From Larix kaempferi (taxonomy: Eukaryota > Streptophyta > Pinopsida > Pinales > Pinaceae), in assembly GCA_027924585.1 (NCBI GenBank), contig BSBM01000370.1, positions 25,601,501-25,665,500 on the forward strand: a stretch of DNA of 64,000 bases, in the 5' to 3' direction. Below, piece after piece: positions 55,601 through 64,000 of the stretch. Both the position numbers and the translations under genes were made by a program. Each line of letters starts with the position of its first letter. Position 1 is the stretch's first letter. A model generated the notes under the pieces. The model made no database searches and was not told the DNA's origin. It saw only the letters and a list, made by a program, of their open reading frames with translations.

Positions 55601-56843
55601 AAGGAATGGAATTTGCCCAAGCTGCCTGATAGTTTGCAATCTCAAACGCGTGCTCTGTTGGAAGCTTTAGTCGGATAAATGGGGATGGGGATGGGAACCC
55701 ACGGGGATTTACACAGTAGCTCGGGGATTCGATGTTATCCAGAAGCAACATTCTAAGACTCCGATTAACGCTGTGTGGAAGCAAGTGTGGGATCCCTTTG
55801 GCATCCCAAAAATAAATTTTTTCTTTTGGGTCCTCATGCCTGGACGAATTCCGACAGGTGAGAATTTAGCCAAACGAGGAATCCTCGGACCGCACAGGTG
55901 TTCTCTATGTCAAGCAACTCAGGAAACCATCGAGCATGTCTTCATAGATTGCCCATTCACGCAAGAAGTTTGGCAGCAGGCTCTACAGGGACTAAATGCT
56001 CCAATTCCTTCTCAAATCAATCTTGTCTTATTATACACCACCTGGACAGAGCGTTACCAACTGGAGTTCAAGAGAAAATCGCTATGGGCTAAAATTTGGA
56101 TGGCACTCCCAAAATTCCTTTGCTGGGAAGTGTGGTTAGCCAGGAATGAGAGCATCTTTCAGAATTATTTGTGCACCCCCGCCCTTGTAGTTGCCAAAAC
56201 CAAAGCATTGCTGTTGGAATCGGTGGAAAACCGTCCATTTAACAAAGATAGCTTGCTTCTTCCGGCAGAGAATAGCTGGATTGGTGTTCCAGTGCTTCAG
56301 ACAAGGAACAAAGTTTCTGCCCGCCCAATTAGTAATCCCGAATGGCGGCTCCAATATAATGACTTTGACTTTCATCAGTGGTGGAAGAATCAAGGTAAAG
56401 CCACAATTTTTTTTTATGGAGCAGCGAAAGGAAATCCGGGGATCGCTGGAGCAGGCGGGGTTTTCTATGCCCCGGAAGGGCACTTTATGGGCAGCTTCAG
56501 CTAGGGTTTAGGGCAAAGTACAAATAACCAGGCTGAAATCTTAGGATTGTTCAAAGCTTGTCAGATAGCTCAGGGGAATGGAGACCAAGATATTCAAATC
56601 TTTGGAGATTCGGAAATCCTAATAAAAATTTTAAATAACAAAGACCATTTCAATAATGCAGCACTCAATAAGAACTTGCAAAGGGTTCGGAAGCTGTTGC
56701 AACACTTCAACTCTGCCTCCTACTTCCACATTCTCAGGGGTCTTAATCAAGAAGCTGATACTAGGGCCAATGTGGGTTGTCATCTAGCCCAAGCTGACTT
56801 GATTCTGAATAATGAACCTCCTCAATGGTCTCCCATACCGTAA
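52605..56843 (+). pseudogene. LINE ORF2 (endonuclease, RT, zf-RVT, RNase H), copy 2
   Basis: Endonuclease starts MRLVSWNCKGLGNPVKVEAV, with LMLQETKI, LILAGDFNLV and SDHKPILLQ. The connector has WLKSRDRNTPFFHKRF. RT runs from about 54000 with FRPISLCNASYKIL, IIKLDMANAFD, GCPLSPFLYILMADSL and the intact box FFADDSLLL; WLTTAGKLTLIKAVLSSL follows. zf-RVT has GIPKINFFFWVL and CSLCQATQETIEHVF. RNase H has FYGAAKGNPGIAGAGGVFY (the first catalytic D is Y) and IFGDSEILIKIL. Seven stops (53160, 53445, 54041, 54401, 54557, 55220, 56502) and frame changes at about 53930 and 55675 inactivate it. Length otherwise is normal for a plant L1. Confidence 0.85.
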
Positions 56844-57188
56844 GATGGCAGCTTCTTGAGTAATGTATTAGCAGGATTTAGAGTTCTCCGATTGGAAAAC
56901 AATTTGAATTGTATAAGATAGGTTGATTGGCGTTAGCCCAGCCGTGTTCTTCCTTTCAATAAATAAATAAATAAATAACCGTTTTTGTTATAAAAAAAAA
57001 TTCATGATGCGCAACGTTCAAGTATACTACATCTATATTGCAAGTTGCAACTAAGGTTTTGTGTGTCATTTGGCAACATAAAAACTATGTTGCTTTTGTA
57101 CTTGAGTCCTTCTATGTTTCATTTCTAATATACTTTGCATTGTCGTATCATCCACATGTACTTCACAAATCAAAATACAACTAATATT

Positions 57189-58110
57189 GCCATATAGCAT
57201 AGATGATTAATCATTAGGATTTTGCCCCTTGTACCAAGTTCCAACCATATGATCTATGACAACAAAGACAAACATGGGAACTAAATAAGCAAGGGCATGG
57301 AACCATGAGTAATGATTGAAGTCCCGAAAGGATAATTACAACTCCTTTTTTTAACCTCAATAGAAAGCTAGAGATGGTTAGGTTAAAGTGCTTACAATTG
57401 AGCTAGATATCTACTTAAGTAGGTAAGAGTCAAGACATATGCAAACAAGAAAAAGTCCCTCATGATAACTACACGAGAAATAGATGGCGACTGTGAAAGA
57501 AATGAGAAAAAAAATTGTTTTCAAGGGGGTTTACACAGCCCAGAAAACTTCTCAAATAACATAACAAAAATAACGATACATCTAAAGCAGTTTAATGGCA
57601 AATTAATTATTTTTACCAATGCTTGAATTAGTTAATTTACTTTATATGTTATATTGCCATATAATATATGTGATTGACCATTAGGATTTCACCCCTTGTA
57701 CCAACCATATGATCTAAGACAACAAAGACAAACACTGTAACTAAATAAGCAAGGACATGGAACCATGAGTAGTGGTTTAAATCCCGAAAGGATAATTACA
57801 ACTCATTTTTTTAACCTCAATAGATAGCTAGAGATTATTAGGTAAAAGTGCTTATAATTGAGCTAGATATCTACTTAAAGAAGGTAAGAGTCAAGACCTA
57901 TGCAAACAAGAAAAAGCTCCTCGTAATAACTACACGAGAACATACACGGGGATTGTAAAAAGGTATGAGAAAAAATTTGTTTTAACGGAGGTTTACACGG
58001 CCCAACAAACTTCTCAAAGAACATAAAAGAATAACGATACACCTAAAGTAGTTTAATGACAAATTAATTATTTTAGCCACACCTTAAATTAGTTTACTTT
58101 AATGGCATTT
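57189..58110. repeat. 467-bp tandem duplication
   Basis: Unit 1 starts GCCATATAGCATAGATGATT at 57189, and unit 2 starts GCCATATAATATATGTGATT at 57656. Both run through GACAACAAAGACAAACA, GCATGGAACCATGAGTA, CCCGAAAGGATAATTACAAC, GAGCTAGATATCTACTTAA and AACGATACA. Unit 2 fades near 58110. Divergence is moderate, so the duplication is old. No coding frame. Confidence 0.85.
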
Positions 58111-58518
58111 GCGTTAACTGTCATTACAGTATATTTCTTTCCATGAGACTTAATTGAAGTCCATATATAAGAAAAGACTGTTTATTTATATGTGACCATT
58201 TTGACTTAGTATTAAGTCAATACTTATAAGTTATTACTACTAGAAGCCTATAACATAATAACTCAATTACCCCGATTATATTAGCACCAATTACTGTATG
58301 AAATTCATTTTTAAGCTTTCGTGCAATCTAATATGCTTATTGTTCGTATTTATCAGATTTGAAAAGTTCGGTAGATTCAGGGGAAAGGTCTAAAAAAGTT
58401 CAGGGTTTTAAAAAGAATTTGAAAGGTTTGGAAACATGGAACATGGAAAATAATACATATTAACTTATACAGTGAAGGTATGTGACATGTGAGGTCTGCA
58501 GAGGGAAGATAAAATTAC

Positions 58519-58640
58519 CACACAGGAGTGCATTAATCACCATATATACTGGCATATATACTGTCTGATGTGGAATGCCTCCACATCCAACCGTATATAT
58601 TCCAGTATATATGTCCATTAGTGCACTACCGTGGAGTGCA
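58519..58640. repeat. Foldback element or long hairpin
   Basis: Arms at 58527-58552 and 58602-58627 are 26 nt each and pair with few mismatches (arms end CATATATACTGG and CCAGTATATATG). Inside, GATGTGGA-ATGCC-TCCACATC forms a second stem with a short loop. The outer flanks (CCACACAGG / CCGTGGAG) extend it weakly. It could be a small foldback MITE or a hairpin RNA precursor. Confidence 0.65.
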
Positions 58641-59529
58641 TGATGACTACCACCTGCAGGGCTGTAGAGTACTGTTCTTTTAATTGATTGTTTTTAGGTT
58701 TCCTTGCATATTTTTAAGAAAAACTTGGAGGTTCAGCCTCGACCAGTTCAGCTACTTCGGAAGGTTCAGAGTCTAACCTGATAACTATGCTTCTAGTTGG
58801 TTACATTCCAAGTTCAACATGAGAATAAAAAGCATATGACATAACAAATTCTAAACTTCTATGTACTAAAATATTTAAGAACATATCAATGTATTGAGTT
58901 ATATTCGATGTCCAATGTATAGCCTAATACAGAACACCCATATCTGAAGCAATAAGCCTATGATGAGGCACGAAGCAAAGCATAACCTATTCTAATTCAA
59001 GCTTGAAATACCTATTTAAAAATGTGCTTAATACAAAATACAAAGTTACATACTCTTAGCCTAAACCCTGCTACAAATACAACACAAATAACAATAAGAA
59101 TAGTAATAATAATCAAACTCTGCTAATCCATATCTTCTATTACATTTAAATATTTCTCCAAAATAAAAGGCATGGGATATAGCTTCTCCCAAATCTGCTG
59201 TAAATATTACTTGGGATCCCGGCATTAAGCAAGAAGTTTTCAAAACTGGGGAAGATACAAGAGAAACATATTTCTCTTATATATCTAGATGCTTAACAAA
59301 CTTGTCTCTAAAGGTTTCGCTGCTTTCCCCGTTATTCTTCTCTGTCTTTTCTTTCCAAATTTTAACTAATCGCCATATAAACAATCGATAAATACCAGTA
59401 ACAAAACCCAAAAAATAAAAATATAAAAGGCCCACTGTACTAAAGGGACGACATTCGAACCCGAGACCTGATAAAATAATCTAAATCACATTACAGAACA
59501 AGTTGTTCGCAGGATTCCGAACTACTCAC
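58641..59529. other. Intronic stretch next to the putative first exon
   Basis: AT-rich, with no supported feature. A minus-strand frame at 59061-59243 follows a tttacag-like acceptor but does not match RIF1 and lacks a donor in frame. Confidence 0.35.
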
Positions 59530-59586
59530 CTTAAGAAACTCGCGTTTTTCCACAGAATGGTTAAATGTCGAGTTAATTGAGTCCAT
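59530..59586 (-). CDS. RIF1: Possible first coding exon of the RIF1-like gene
   Basis: On the minus strand an ATG at 59586 opens 19 codons, MDSINSTFNHSVEKREFLK, ending at a strong donor AAG|gtgagt with phase 0, as for the other exons. It lies below a TATA box (59731-59737) and an E2F-like site (59835-59842). A short N-terminal exon fits the RIF1 family, where about 80-100 residues precede the segment encoded at 26253. The link rests on strand, phase and position; no intervening exon was found, so it may be the start of another gene. Confidence 0.4.
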
Positions 59587-59900
59587 GCGACGGAAAACTG
59601 GGCATCTTCAAGTAAATATTCGTGCTGGGTGAGGCAGAAAAGCTTTTTAGCTGCGGGGATTAGATCCGTGCGCTCTGAATGGACTCTAAAATTTATTAAA
59701 CTTCTCCTAAGGTTTTGACTAAAGGAGAGGATTTATAATAAAAATCTGGTTTCGGATAACAACCATGATAAATGGTCAGTTGAGAGCTCCAGTAATCAAT
59801 GCTAATGGGACGGAGGAAGGGAGGGAAAGTTTGAATTGGCGCCTTTAGTATTGGAATTCTGTTCAAAGTGTAACATTTCATCGTGACTTTCATCTAGAAC
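59587..59900 (-). promoter_or_regulatory. Putative promoter with TATA box and E2F-like site
   Basis: Reading the minus strand upstream of ATG 59586: TATAAAT lies at 59737-59731, about 145 bp upstream, so the start of transcription is probably near 59700. GGCGCCAAT, whose complement ATTGGCGC at 59835-59842 fits the E2F consensus WTTSSCSS, lies about 250 bp upstream. The stretch has more G+C than its surroundings. E2F control would suit a replication gene. No other element is clear. Confidence 0.4.
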
Positions 59901-60629
59901 TCCTCATTTGGTATGGAGACCTCGGTACTTCCATCGAGGACACCTAATTTGGTATGGATTTATACCTTCAAAGTAAAAGATCTTACCTTTAACATGTTTT
60001 TGGCTATGGATCTATATAAAAGTAAAAGGTTTTCTCTTTAAATATGTGTTTTTCAATAATTGAAATGTTGTAAAGATGTTGAGAGGTGGAAATCGAAATA
60101 TTTATGTATTCAAAGGAAGCTACCTTTAATGTCTAATTATCTTTTATTTTTTAAAATTACAAGTATTTTCTTATAACATAATATTGCATTGATTAGATAT
60201 CTATGCAATAAACAAGGAACAACCATTAAGTGATAATGTCCCTGACACCGTACAAGACATATTAGTTTTCATTTTTTACAAATGGTATTTCGAACTAAAC
60301 CAAGATCACAGATCAAGTGTTGTAAATAATGTCCAAAACATCTAAAAGAACAAAAATAGCCTATGCAGGAAGCTAAAACCATTCGATGCAAGAGAATATT
60401 CCATAAGAATAATAATAAAGAAAAAACAGTCACATTTTTAACTTTGAATATTCAATACAAATTTGGTCTCTATATGACATGTTTGGAAAAGTTTCTGATT
60501 TGATTGAAGAAATAGAGAACAACGATTTTCCCACGGGCATTAAATGGCCATCCATTTTACAAGATCGTGAAAACGTGGCTACAAATTCTAAGATCAAAAA
60601 CTTTACATACCACGATTAGAAAATTACAT
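59901..60629. other. Non-coding stretch
   Basis: AT-rich DNA upstream of the putative promoter. No gene or transposon end recognised. Confidence 0.35.
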
Positions 60630-60742
60630 CTAAACCCCTGTAGACCCAAACCCACCAACCCCTCTAAATGTGAAATCCAAATGTTCCACCTCCATAACCT
60701 GCAAGGTGAGAATTTTCTCAAGAATCAACTGAGCAATACGAT
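60630..60742 (-). pseudogene. DUT1: dUTPase last exon (isolated)
   Basis: On the minus strand tttcttttttag-like acceptor sequence is followed by AT|CGT ATT GCT, reading (D)[10 protein letters not shown], then [13 protein letters not shown] and [11 protein letters not shown] with a stop (TAG) at 60630. This is the C-terminal part of dUTP pyrophosphatase, including the glycine-rich motif V (R-G-x-G-G-F-G-S-T-G). The acceptor splits the D codon of the conserved G-D-R, as expected for a real exon with an upstream intron. H replaces the usual D in EVEDLD and F the usual S/T. The rest of the gene is not within the next 300 bp upstream, which holds RPA-like sequence instead, so it is probably a captured or detached exon. 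Confidence 0.75.
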
Positions 60743-60857
60743 CTAAAAAGAAACAAAAGTTTTTTGCAAATAATTAGTCGTAAAACATAAAAAGAAACAA
60801 AAGTTGTTTTGTCGATATATCTAAAAAGAAAGAAAGAGTTTAGAAATTGACCAAAAA

Positions 60858-61249
60858 CATACTGTTGCAATATCAGTTATTGTGTCTTTGTCCTTGATGT
60901 TTAGTTCATAGTTCCTATTATTTTGGTGGCAAGCAATGACAATTGTTGCAATGGACTCAAGAGAGTAAGTGTTTGTTGAGCTTCAGAGCCCATATATAGT
61001 CGTGTCTAGTGGCAGTCTACACTCTTGGAAAACTTATGGTATTTTTTCAATTGAACTTTGTTCCTGTAATAGAATGCAATACTTTGCATCGCCTCCATCA
61101 TATGGTCTCTTGTTCTTTATTCCAAAATTTGAAATTCGAATACTGGTACCACGAGAGAAATTGTCAATGAAGCGAGATTTAAGATTGTTGTTTATATTAA
61201 TTGTTATTGTTAAGTGCTCATCTTTATCCCCCAAGTCAGCATGAACCAA
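60858..61249 (-). pseudogene. RPA large-subunit-like (OB fold) fragments
   Basis: On the minus strand 61249-61034 is open and contains LTITININNNLKSRF, RGTSIRISNFGIKNKRPYD and YCILLQEQSSIEKI. After a break, 60985-60865 reads YSLESIATIVIACHQNNRNY and ELNIKDKDTITDIAT. These follow the DNA-binding OB folds of plant RPA1-type proteins (G-S-x-V-R-I-x-N-F, then a helix and N-Y-x-L-N-V-K-G-K-I). RPA1-like genes are also carried by plant Helitrons. No Helitron helicase, 3' hairpin-CTRR end or AT target site was established here. Confidence 0.55.
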
Positions 61250-62187
61250 TTGTGTTTAATAGAAAAATTTGGATTTTTATTTTGTGCAGGCCCATAACAA
61301 GACCAAGACATCTCTTTCAAAAACATTTATGTATGTTGTCGAACAAAGTTGTACGATAGAAGACAGTAGTTGTGTCACTTGTTTAAGCTTAAAACAAATG
61401 ACAAATGGAACATATTAACAGTAAAACAGAAGAATGGTACAGTGAGTCATTGGTTTTGGCGTTATGGAAGACTAAAAAATTGTCAAGACCTAAAAATATT
61501 ATTACCATTTTTTTCTTGATATTTTGTAGCATTTTAGTCTAAGACTTGTTTCCCAATTAGTCGTTGAAAGCCATGCCGAGAATGTGATTGCAATTATAGG
61601 CATTGAATATAATTCAAGTACATGTTATGAATTTTTGTTGTCTAGGAAATCATTTGACTTCACTTTCCACACAAGCCAAATGATGACAGACATAAAAACA
61701 ATTACAAATGTAATAGTTGAAGATGCTAGTTTGTGGGTTGTCTTTATTCATTAGCTTAAAATATTAGCAGGATGTAATAAATGCAATATGAATCAAATGT
61801 TTAAAGTTAATATCAAGGAAAGTATGTACATGTCAATGTCATGAGTGTTGAATTGTTTTCTAAATAAGTTTTTGAAACAAAATGTCTTTTTGTATCTAAA
61901 TACCAATAGTGAGCGGATTTGGTTGTGCTTATTTCAAAAGGATCAAATTCGCATGTTCGTATCAATAAATGCAAAATTATGTGTTTTGCATCAAGCAATT
62001 GCAAATTGGTTGTAACTATAGAAGTTCATGCAGCCACAAAATTTGTATTAGGAATATTATCTGCATTGTTGTCACAAGAATTGAAAGGCAGATGTTGTTG
62101 TGATCTGTCCAGTAAGCTTTGGAGATATGAAATCAGGGTTGTTAAAAATGGTCAAGCGGAGATCTAGCATAGCTTGTTGCTCTTGTT
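61250..62187. other. Unclassified stretch
   Basis: Some open frames on both strands (61813-62004 minus, 61919-62167 plus) but no recognisable domain. It could belong to the element carrying the RPA-like and dUTPase pieces. Confidence 0.3.
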
Positions 62188-62218
62188 GTGAGTAGCTTGA
62201 ACTCCTCCAGGCAGCCAT

Positions 62219-62640
62219 TTCAAGTTAAATTTCAATGTAGCCTCCAAAGGGAACCCTGTTTCGGTTGGTTTTGGTGGAGTTATCAGAAACAACGAGGGTG
62301 TTATTCTCTGATACTATCATGGGAATATCGGCCAGGATACCAACAATGCGGCAAAGCTAGAAGTTTTACTTCATGGAATTATACTCTCGATACAAAATGG
62401 TTGGGAACCCATGGTCATTGAAGGAGACTCACACGTCATCATCCAAATGGCTAAAAAGATACAAGGTGGACAAAAGGTTTCCAAAGTCGTGAAGAGATGG
62501 CGAATGATGTACCAAGTTGAAAGGCTTGTTGATCTCATATGAGGCCGCCATGCTTGGTCCTTTACCCACGTTAAACGTGACAAAATGAAGCGACGATGGA
62601 TGAAGGACGGCTGTCGAAATAAGGCGGTAATGACTGGCAG
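62219..62640 (+). pseudogene. LINE-type RNase H domain
   Basis: It reads FKLNFNVASKGNPVSVGFGG, then VIRNNEGVIL, DTNNAAKLEVLLHGI, MVIEGDSHVIIQMAKKIQ and SFTHVKRDKMKRRW. These are the successive motifs of plant retroelement RNase H (F-D-G-A-S-K-G-N-P, E-L-x-A-L, E-G-D-S, H-V-x-R-x-x-N-x-x-A-D). The first catalytic Asp is Asn, and TGA and other stops interrupt it (62310, 62539). It differs from both L1 copies here, so it is another retroelement family. No RT is visible upstream. Confidence 0.7.
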
Positions 62641-64000
62641 ATCCAGTGTATCCACTTGGCATCCCATGACATCAGGTTGTACCAGGAATTGATGGGGCGC
62701 ATGAGTCATGACTCGATCTCCATGACAAGAGCACACATGTCAATCCCACTCAACACCTGGAATTTGTGCCATCTGCACTCATTATGTGAAGAGGGTTCCT
62801 CAGTATTAAACCATGACATGAATGCCCATGGTCTCACTTCGATTTTCAATAATGAGGAAATCTTGCAGTCCCCTTCGTCCATTGAAGGGTAGGGTATGAC
62901 GAACCAAGCAGAGCAGTCGAGAGATGTACAGGACTCTCGTGCAACTCAATAGCAAGTTCAGCGGAATTAGTATGGTTATCATAATTGGATTGAGCATCCT
63001 GGCTATTTATTCGAGGTACTCGCATCCTCTCTGCATGTTGTCTCTGCATTTTCTATGGAGTTATTATGGGTGCAAGCAGGAGCGAGTGTGGCGTTACTTG
63101 TTGTACTGGGAAACTGGTGCAATGACTCCCAAGCGGCAAGCGCGGAAGGGTAAAAAGGTCGAGGAAAGGAGGAAGCCGTCTCGAGGGTTGCGGAAAGCAA
63201 GGCAGGCCGCCCATTTCTTCCGGAAGCGCATTCCACCTATTATCCGGGATGAAATTGAAGGGTTGAGCAGGACCTGTGGAATCAGGTGAAAGCCATGGAC
63301 ATATAAACTATCAAGGAGGAGGTGGAAGATTGGATCTGTAATCCTGGGACCACTGCTGGGTGTCTTTCCACTTATGATAGGATTGTCACCATCTACTGGG
63401 TAACCAAGGAAATTTTGGCCCATGTTATGATGGATAGGGAAAGCAAAGCTCTAGGAGAGGTTGAACCAGCGAGAGTGTGGAAGGAGCATCTGGAAGATAA
63501 TCGTTCGATGCACAGGAAAATTGACTGCATTGCTCTAAACTTATCCTGCTACTGGAGCCTCTGGGTATTGTTGTTGGTCCTTTTGTTGTGCGCTCTCCGG
63601 GGACATGCCCCATTCACAGTCCGTTAGGCCATTCCTATTCTCCAGACGACCACAAGCTTGGTGGCCTCCGTTTTGGGACTTTGCTCCACCGGAACATGCG
63701 CCAAGCTCCAAAATGATGGATTACGGGTTGGTTTATTTGGGATTGAGATTTTTTGATGATGTGTCTCTTTTTGTTTAGACAGTCTGTATGGTGCTTACGG
63801 GCTCTCCCTACAATATCTTTTTGTGTAGTCTGTGTCGCTACGGCTATAGTTTCCATTTCCATAGTTATGAGGACTCTGTTTGTAGGTCTTTTAAGAGAAA
63901 ACTTGAATATGTTTTTTTGTAAAAGGGTTAAGGGGGTAGATAGTTTTTTGTGTAGAAGGGATAGATGAACAGTTAATTCTGGCAGTGGGGATATTTTGTA
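62641..64000 (+). other. Probable 3' part of the RNase H-bearing retroelement
   Basis: Several plus-strand frames continue after the RNase H: 62656-62892; 62924-63289, which contains the basic run MTPKRQARKGKKVEERRKPS; and 63322-63627, which reads AHVMMDRESKALGEV, then a helical charged stretch and a hydrophobic segment YWSLWVLLLVLLLCALRG before APFTVR. A protein with a basic part, a coiled coil and one membrane-like segment is suggested, but frames shift and the family is not known to me. The element runs off the window. Confidence 0.35.

Larger units (their letters stand above)
51143..57000 (+). mobile_element. Full-length L1-type LINE (copy 2), 5858 bp
   Basis: A perfect 15-bp duplication, TTCATGATGCGCAAC, lies at 51128-51142 and 57001-57015; the matching A's before it are ambiguous with the tail. 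The element has a leader of about 150 bp, ORF1, ORF2, a 157-bp 3' UTR and a tail of (AAAT)n at 56960-56978 plus poly-A at 56992-57000. It is colinear with copy 1. The structure is that of a complete target-primed insertion. Confidence 0.9.

Noticed and set aside
59061-59243. Minus-strand frame as the missing RIF1 exon
   Set aside because: The translation does not resemble RIF1 and has no in-frame donor.
62219-62640. RNase H piece as part of an endogenous pararetrovirus
   Set aside because: The motif order fits plant non-LTR retroelement RNase H, and no movement protein, coat or aspartic protease motif is nearby.

Overview
The window looks like nuclear DNA of a large, transposon-rich plant genome, most likely a conifer. 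This is inferred from very long introns full of degraded retroelements, plant-type LINEs with C-terminal RNase H, copia and gypsy remnants, hAT transposons, and no compact gene clusters. Nothing prokaryotic is present. Species cannot be fixed from the sequence.

One host gene seems to frame the window on the minus strand. A possible first coding exon lies at 59530-59586 below a TATA box and an E2F-like site. Three exons (26253-26312, 26005-26145, 4175-4351) encode a protein matching the N-terminal HEAT-type domain of plant RIF1, a replication-timing and telomere factor. The two introns this implies would be about 21.7 kb (26004-4352) and up to 33 kb (59529-26313). At least one exon between 59.5 and 26.3 kb is not found, and the gene continues off the left edge. 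Nearly everything else in 1-59500 is insertions in these introns.

Left intron and flank (1-26000): solo LTRs at 1026-2081, 2526-3888 and 9623-14211; a tandem-repeat patch (5140-5580); a hAT MITE (6937-7813); an RTE-like LINE (about 16500-22110) split by a solo LTR (19007-21275) that carries a piece of a methylthioribose-1-phosphate isomerase gene; and a non-autonomous hAT (22952-24221).

Central intron (26313-59529): a Ty1/copia element (LTR and primer site at 27587-28117) broken by an L1-type LINE (about 29391-39195). That LINE is itself broken by a transposase-bearing hAT (35130-38508). Downstream copia pieces are split by a solo LTR (39608-41064) and two hAT MITEs (41301-42173, 42392-42768). 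A Ty3/gypsy integrase region follows, split by a 4.4-kb solo LTR (43793-48232). Then come a hAT MITE (49624-50422), a second full-length L1 (51143-57000) with a 15-bp target duplication, a 467-bp tandem duplication and a foldback.

Right flank (59600-64000): the putative promoter, a dUTPase last exon beside an RPA-like fragment (both minus strand), and an RNase H-bearing retroelement tail running to the window edge.

Most insertion boundaries were set by target-site duplications read directly from the sequence: 5 bp for six LTRs, 8 bp for five hAT elements and 15 bp for one LINE. No CRISPR array, rRNA or tRNA gene was recognised. No numerical alignments were run; family calls come from motifs read by eye.
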